Under the pieces are notes generated by a model. That model saw only the letters and a program-made list of their open reading frames with translations. It had not been told where the DNA came from and ran no database searches. Shown piece after piece: positions 58,901 to 64,000 of a DNA stretch of 64,000 nt. Position numbers and translations under genes: made by a program. The stretch lies in NCBI GenBank assembly GCA_003667245.1, contig RCNN01000030.1:101469-165468 (forward strand), in the 5' to 3' direction. Numbering within the stretch: the stretch's first letter is position 1; the number at the start of each line of letters is the position of its first letter. Source of the DNA: Heterostelium multicystogenum (Eukaryota > Evosea > Eumycetozoa > Acytosteliales > Acytosteliaceae).

Positions 58901-60521
58901 TACCCATGTGAGGGCATTATTAATTGATTGTGGTGGGAATATGGCGATGAAGGTGTTGAAGTGGGTGAAGACATTGGTGAGATTGAGCGAGGTGTGAAAT
59001 CTCCACCACCAGCAGATTCGGATGTGGTTGCGTCGTCATAAGAATGATGGCTTTGATTATCATATCGTCATCCGAGTCGTCACTATCATCAAACTGCTCA
59101 GATGGGTCTAAGAATTTTGGTACTTTGATCGCAGGTTGGTTCTCAATGGGTACGGCTGAGGTACCAAAAAACTTGGACAGCTTCTCGCTGCTTCTCAAAA
59201 GTGTAGCTGGATTTGTCGATGTAGTTAAACCTGGACCAGGTTGTTTGATTGATGGGCTACGGTGGTTTCGACTGGACGCTGGCGATGTATATGGATTTTC
59301 GAAATTTAAGTTAGGAAGTCCAGGTCTGACTTCATGATGGTGGTGTCTGATTTTCTCATACGGTTTTGAACCGATCGACGCAGTACTTAAGAAAAAGGTT
59401 GGTTCCCGCGAAACCATGTCAATCGTACTTCTTGTGGTTGATTAAACCACCACCAGACAGCGATGGCGACTTTGATGATCCATTAGGAGAAATCTGTGGC
59501 GAAATCTTGCCATAGTTTGAATTAGCACACCTCTGTCCGCAGAAGTGGGTGTCTCGGGTCGAAATATGTTGGATCTACTGTTGGTTCTCTTTAATTCGCG
59601 CAGACTCTTTCGTTGAGAGTCTTTGATTTTGAGTTGAATAGTTTTGAGCTGCGACTGTTTTAGATGGGGGTGATGGTAATTCGAAAAGCGATGGTTGCTG
59701 AGGGTAGGGTTCGACCACTGAATGTGAACTGTTGAAGCTTTGTGTTTACATAGAGATTTGGTTTTTTAGATGACTTTTAGAGGTTGTTGGATGACTGATT
59801 CGAAGCTGCTCCTGTGGTTGGATTCGATGACGCAGAAGATATAGAAGATAAAGATGACAAAGGACGATAGAGATGACGTTGACGAAGATAAGTTATTCGA
59901 TGATAGATGTGGGGATTTTGGCGAAGTCCTCGATGACTTTGGGGAATTATTAGCACTATACATTAATATTATTGTTGGCGTTAGTTTGCGATTTGGGTGA
60001 GGAATTATTTGGACTAGTTGATTTAGGTGATTTACTACTGCTGCTATTGTTACTTCTATGACTATTTTGATCAGTATTGCTAGGTGTCTTTTTCAAAGAC
60101 TCTAATGGTGATAAATCGGTGATATAGATGATATTATAGTATTATTTATAGGTGGAGGTGTTTATATTGATATTGATTACTATTACTATTATTGCTGCTG
60201 CTGTTGCTGTTGTTGGTTTGATCTATTTTATTTAAACTACTCAGAGGTAGAGTTGGTAATCAGCTTTTTACTGCTAGCGCTTACATTTGGTTGAAAAGGT
60301 CTCTATTGAGTCCAATAGAGATATTATATCTGTCTTTGTTATTTTATCATTATTGTTCATTAGTTGATATTACTATTAAGGCTATTAATACCATTACTAC
60401 TATTATTACAACTGTTATTATTATTTATATTATCATTGTTACTATTGCTACTAGATGGTGCATTCGAATTAATTCGTCTTCTTAGATCGAAATACTCATC
60501 ATCTTCATCAATGACATTCAT
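55962..60521 (-). CDS. rckA: RGS-domain protein kinase (RCK1/RckA type, TKL family)
   Basis: The combination of an RGS domain and a C-terminal TKL kinase is that of Dictyostelium RCK1, an RGS kinase that tempers chemotaxis. The N-terminus (from about 60521) is Asn/Ser-rich and full of frame breaks. The RGS domain lies at about 58500-58210 (LTALMKDKIGYELFKAFCER, SLSNLLFLEEVELFQ). Between the two domains are Ser/Pro-rich sequence (about 58000-57680) and a Cys/His cluster (CCKAPCDC...CLNCGHYPAIH). The kinase shows WTIDGDEIVFSNKLGEGTSA (Gly loop), EVAVKIL (Lys), VIVHRDLKSLNLLV, IKVADFGLSRF, TRGTYAYCAPEV and a C-lobe ending ANCPEGFVNLINACWDFDP, then KRPSCPEILDSLQALE and TAG at 55964-55962. All catalytic residues are present. 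A break lies at the run 56855-56858 between the Gly loop and the Lys. Confidence 0.87.
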
Positions 60522-63500
60522 TTTGCTGCTCGAAATACTGAAGCAATTTGCTTAATTGTATGTAATATCTCTATCTGCTATTATCTTATATGTGTATCTT
60601 ATTATAGCAAAATAGCCTGATAACTTTGTTCTATTTTCTATTTAAATTAAACCTATGAAGTGTTTCGAAATTTAAAATAAGTTAATATCATGTTATTTAT
60701 ATTTTATCACGGTATATAACAAATGTAAATCATCTAATAATATTTTGATGTGAGGCAAAATGAAATTAAAAAGAAATAGGCACCTACCGCTACAACACAC
60801 AGATATTTTGACTCGAATATCTTTGTCAGCAAAACAAGTGTAATAAATAACTTTTTCAAACTATTGTTGAAAGAACTGCTCAACTAGCAATATAATGACT
60901 AACTATCCAAACTACTAAGTATAGATTGATTCGTAGTAGTCGTAGTAGTTTTACTTGCTATGGTTATGTTGGTAGTGGTTGCTAATTATTATTATTAATT
61001 TATTATTGTTGTTTACTGTATATATTATTCTATATTTTGCTTTGCTTATTTATGTTAGCTTGCCTTTTGGTTAAGTTTAGATTAGTTTACTTTGCTGTTT
61101 TTTATTAATCTATTGAAGTTGGTTTTATGTTCTTAATTAATCTTCTTTTTTTACTACTATTATTTTATTATTATTATCTTGTTATTGGTTTTTTTGTTAC
61201 ATTAGAAGAACACACTATTTATAATTATTATATAAATATATACATGTTATATTGATTAGTACTTTTATTTATAATTATTAATTATTATGATTATTTATTA
61301 ATTGTTGTTGGTTAAATGATACGAAACAAAAAGGAAAGGGTTTTTTTGGTTTGCTTGATTTTTCAAAATTGTTTTATTTTTGTTTTGTTTTTGTTGTGGT
61401 TTTGATATCGCAGTGTGTTTAGAAGTAATGTGAAAGAATTAAGGAAGGCGTGCTGTGTTGTTGCTAATGTTACTGTTAGATGTGGTAGGTAGATGGTTGG
61501 ATTGGATTGGGGTGGATGGTTCAGTTCACTCTCGTCTTATATAATACACCACCACCAAAGTTAGTCTTATCTTTAAACTAGTAAGAGAATAAAGATAATA
61601 ATCAATCAAGCAATTGCTTTCAGTTCCAATTCAATTCAATTCCGACTGTTCAATAAATGGGTGATGCAAATTATTAATTATTTTAAACTAAACAACAACA
61701 ACAACAATAACAAATAATAATTTATATTTTTAAATTAAACAACACAAAACAAAGAGGACATGAGCAATAGAACAACACAATCACTCACTTACGTACTTTA
61801 ACACATCACCATACATATTAGATAGGATATATATATTATTAATTATTTTAAGTTTGAAATCAATTTATCTATCAATGATTGACAATATCATTATCAAATC
61901 AATATTAACCAATAATTGTTTGATTGTTTTTATGAATAATATCTTTAATCTAAAAACATTTAAGATTAAAAATATCTTTTTTAAAAAAATTGTTCAACCA
62001 ATTTCATTGAACTTTGTCACGCCCAAAAACAACACCGTTAAGAGAACACAAAATCTTTAGATTCCGATTGATGTTTTGTTTTGCTCTTGCAAATTGAACA
62101 CAAACAAAAACAAAGACTAGCATAGAAGACAACCTTTTGAGATTAACTATGATAATACAAACGCGCTTTCTCTCTGGTATGGATAGACAGTTATTATTAT
62201 GATTTCTGTGATGGGTAAAAGGATGAACTAACTTTATTATATTAAAATTCTAGAAAGTACAGAAAAGATAGTTTTCTTTGTTTATACTGTTGTTATTGTT
62301 GTTTTAGTTGTGAAACTATAGTTCTGGTTTAGTGGGATGGTCATGTGTTTTATTTTGATCAAAGTGATTGGATTGGGATGTGGATTGTAGATCAATAATT
62401 GTGTTTTATTTTCATATAAAATTGATTTGTTACACTACTGCATCATGCTTAGATAGTTTTGTTTGGTTTGTGGTGTTTGCGTTACTGGTGATATTGTTTT
62501 TGTGGTTGGGTGATCAACTATTTAATTGATTGATTGATTTGATTGATTGATTGATTAAATGTCCGATGGATCAACATGTTGAAGTTAGATATGATAGACT
62601 TGACATTTATTGGTCGTTAATTGATAGATTAATTGGATGATAATATCAATGTATAGATTAGATGAAGGATGTGTGGGAAATGTGGAAATGAACAATCAAT
62701 TGACCACAGAGAGTATGGCTAATTCATTACTTGCGAGCTGACTTTATTTGTTTATATATAGTCTGATCTAGAATGGTGATCAATAAGATAGAGTATAGAT
62801 TTTATGATGATTGGCTGAATGAATACCAACATCCACACTGAACACACACAAATAATATCCACTTTCAAAATTAATAGTGTTTGTTACACTTGTAATATTA
62901 TTAAGAAACATAGTATTAAAGACACCATACTTACAACAGCAGTAATCTATGTATTCTGAATTACTAATCCAAAGTGTCAATGTGTCAATGACCAGTTTAC
63001 TCGTATGTAAAAATATATATTTATTATTTTTTATTGGTATTGCTATTAAAATAGTGATGTGTAGTCTATCTAACTATTATTAACCTATCTATCTAATTTT
63101 TATTGATCTGATTGGTTTATTTCTTATTGATTGAAATTGAATATTATTACTTATGTTTTATTAATATTATTAAAGATTGATATTATTATTGTTATTGTTG
63201 TTGTAGGTATGGGTGTTGATTGAATATTTTATTCTGCAAACTACAATAATTGGTTAGCTCCACTTCACGTGATTTATGGTTGAGTTGAAGTTAACTGATC
63301 AGTAACAATTTTACTTCAAAATTGAAGTACAGTGCTTGAGAGTCGATGACAATTTAAATAATTTCAATGTCGATTCCACAGCACTATTGTTATTTACAAA
63401 CTAACAAGTAGGTAGGTAGAAAACCAATTGAATTTAACTTTTTTAAATAAATATTTATAAATAAAATAATATACATTAACAATAATATTGGATTATTATA

Positions 63501-64000
63501 TATATTTAGAGTATGTTTAATATTATTATTATTATTATTTTTAATATTTCTCTCTGTTGTTGTTGCTGATTTGATGTTATAGTTAATCGTTGATGTTTGT
63601 TGATGTAGTTGGGTGGTGTGGAGTATACATTTATTCATTTCATTTCATTACTTTTATCATATTATTGATCTTGTCATATAGTATTGTATCCTATCATATC
63701 AAAAAAATCTTCAAATATATACAAAAATATAAAGTTGTATCAATAAATAATGATTCTTTTCAAAAAGGAGGTAACACACAGTGTAGGGTGAGATTGAGAC
63801 TCTTATCATAAAGAGATATCCAATTTGGTTGTGTTGAATAGTGGTTGTTTGATTGTTTGAAATAGGTGAATGCATTCAGTGCTCAACACAAAAAAATGAT
63901 GTGATGTTGTTTGTGTGTGTATTTGGTTGTAGTGGTGGTTTGATTTGATAAAAAGACCATGACAAAGTCACATATTACCTAACTATAAATATGTCATGAC
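60522..64000. other. Long AT-rich region without a supported gene
   Basis: About 3.5 kb upstream of the RGS kinase. It is rich in TTATTA, ATTG/GATT (62523-62555) and TATATA runs. A mildly GC-richer patch at 61430-61560 (GATTGGGGTGGATGG, CACCACCACC) may be part of the promoter. Plus-strand frames at 61854-62060 and 63590-63811 and a minus-strand frame at 62780-62980 have the composition of noise. No tRNA, repeat family or transposon terminal repeat was recognised. A regulatory function or non-coding RNA cannot be excluded. Confidence 0.5.

Noticed and set aside
1..64000. A defence island, biosynthetic cluster, integrated virus or transposon
   Set aside because: Every recognisable gene is a spliced eukaryotic housekeeping or signalling gene with its own promoter region. 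I saw no integrase, reverse transcriptase, terminal repeats or clustered enzymes.

Overview
The window is nuclear DNA from a social amoeba (Dictyostelia), probably not of the D. discoideum group. The DNA is AT-rich but less extreme than D. discoideum. Short introns mostly begin GTAAGT or GTATGT and end in AG. Asn, Gln, Thr and Ser homopolymers sit inside otherwise conserved proteins. Several genes are close matches to dictyostelid proteins: a CfaD-type cysteine protease, an RGS-domain protein kinase of the RCK1 type, and CLU/LRR and kinesin-14 proteins. I see no tRNA or rRNA gene, no transposon, no CRISPR array and no bacterial-type operon.

Layout from left to right. Syntaxin 7 (minus, cut by the window edge) diverges from rer1 (plus). 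A CLU-domain/LRR protein and a Ser/Thr-rich unknown protein (plus) run into nup160 (minus). A ttc14-like gene (plus) converges on a maspardin/spg21 gene (minus). Then come a degenerate Ras-like GTPase and a coiled-coil protein (plus), a selenoprotein S-like gene in Cys form (minus), a PHAX homologue (plus) and a CfaD-like protease (minus). Next are nudt21/CFIm25, ndufa11 and scyl2 (all plus), then pwp1 and an AP endonuclease (minus). An acidic two-domain unknown protein (plus) is followed by a kinesin-14, a small membrane-anchored protein, a VPS13 family giant and the RGS kinase (all minus). The last 3.5 kb is AT-rich and holds no gene I can support.

Functions are mostly housekeeping and are not organised as one system: endosome/Golgi traffic (syntaxin 7, Rer1, Scyl2, maspardin, VPS13), RNA export and 3' processing (Nup160, PHAX, CFIm25), mitochondria (CLU protein, NDUFA11), ribosome biogenesis (Pwp1), DNA repair (Ape) and signalling (RGS kinase).

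The strongest unexplained pattern is technical. Many conserved genes are interrupted by single-base frame breaks, most of them at short runs of one base, usually one T or A too many in the coding sense. The protein match continues at once in another frame. This looks like homopolymer miscalling in a draft assembly rather than mass pseudogenisation, so coordinates of split genes are outer limits with breaks noted. I did not find a clear new biological system. The most interesting biological leads are the degenerate CAAX GTPase, a maspardin with an endocytic-motif tail, a Cys/His-rich motif between the RGS and kinase domains, a probable 29-base intron, a CAG repeat inside a nup160 intron, and several unrecognised proteins.
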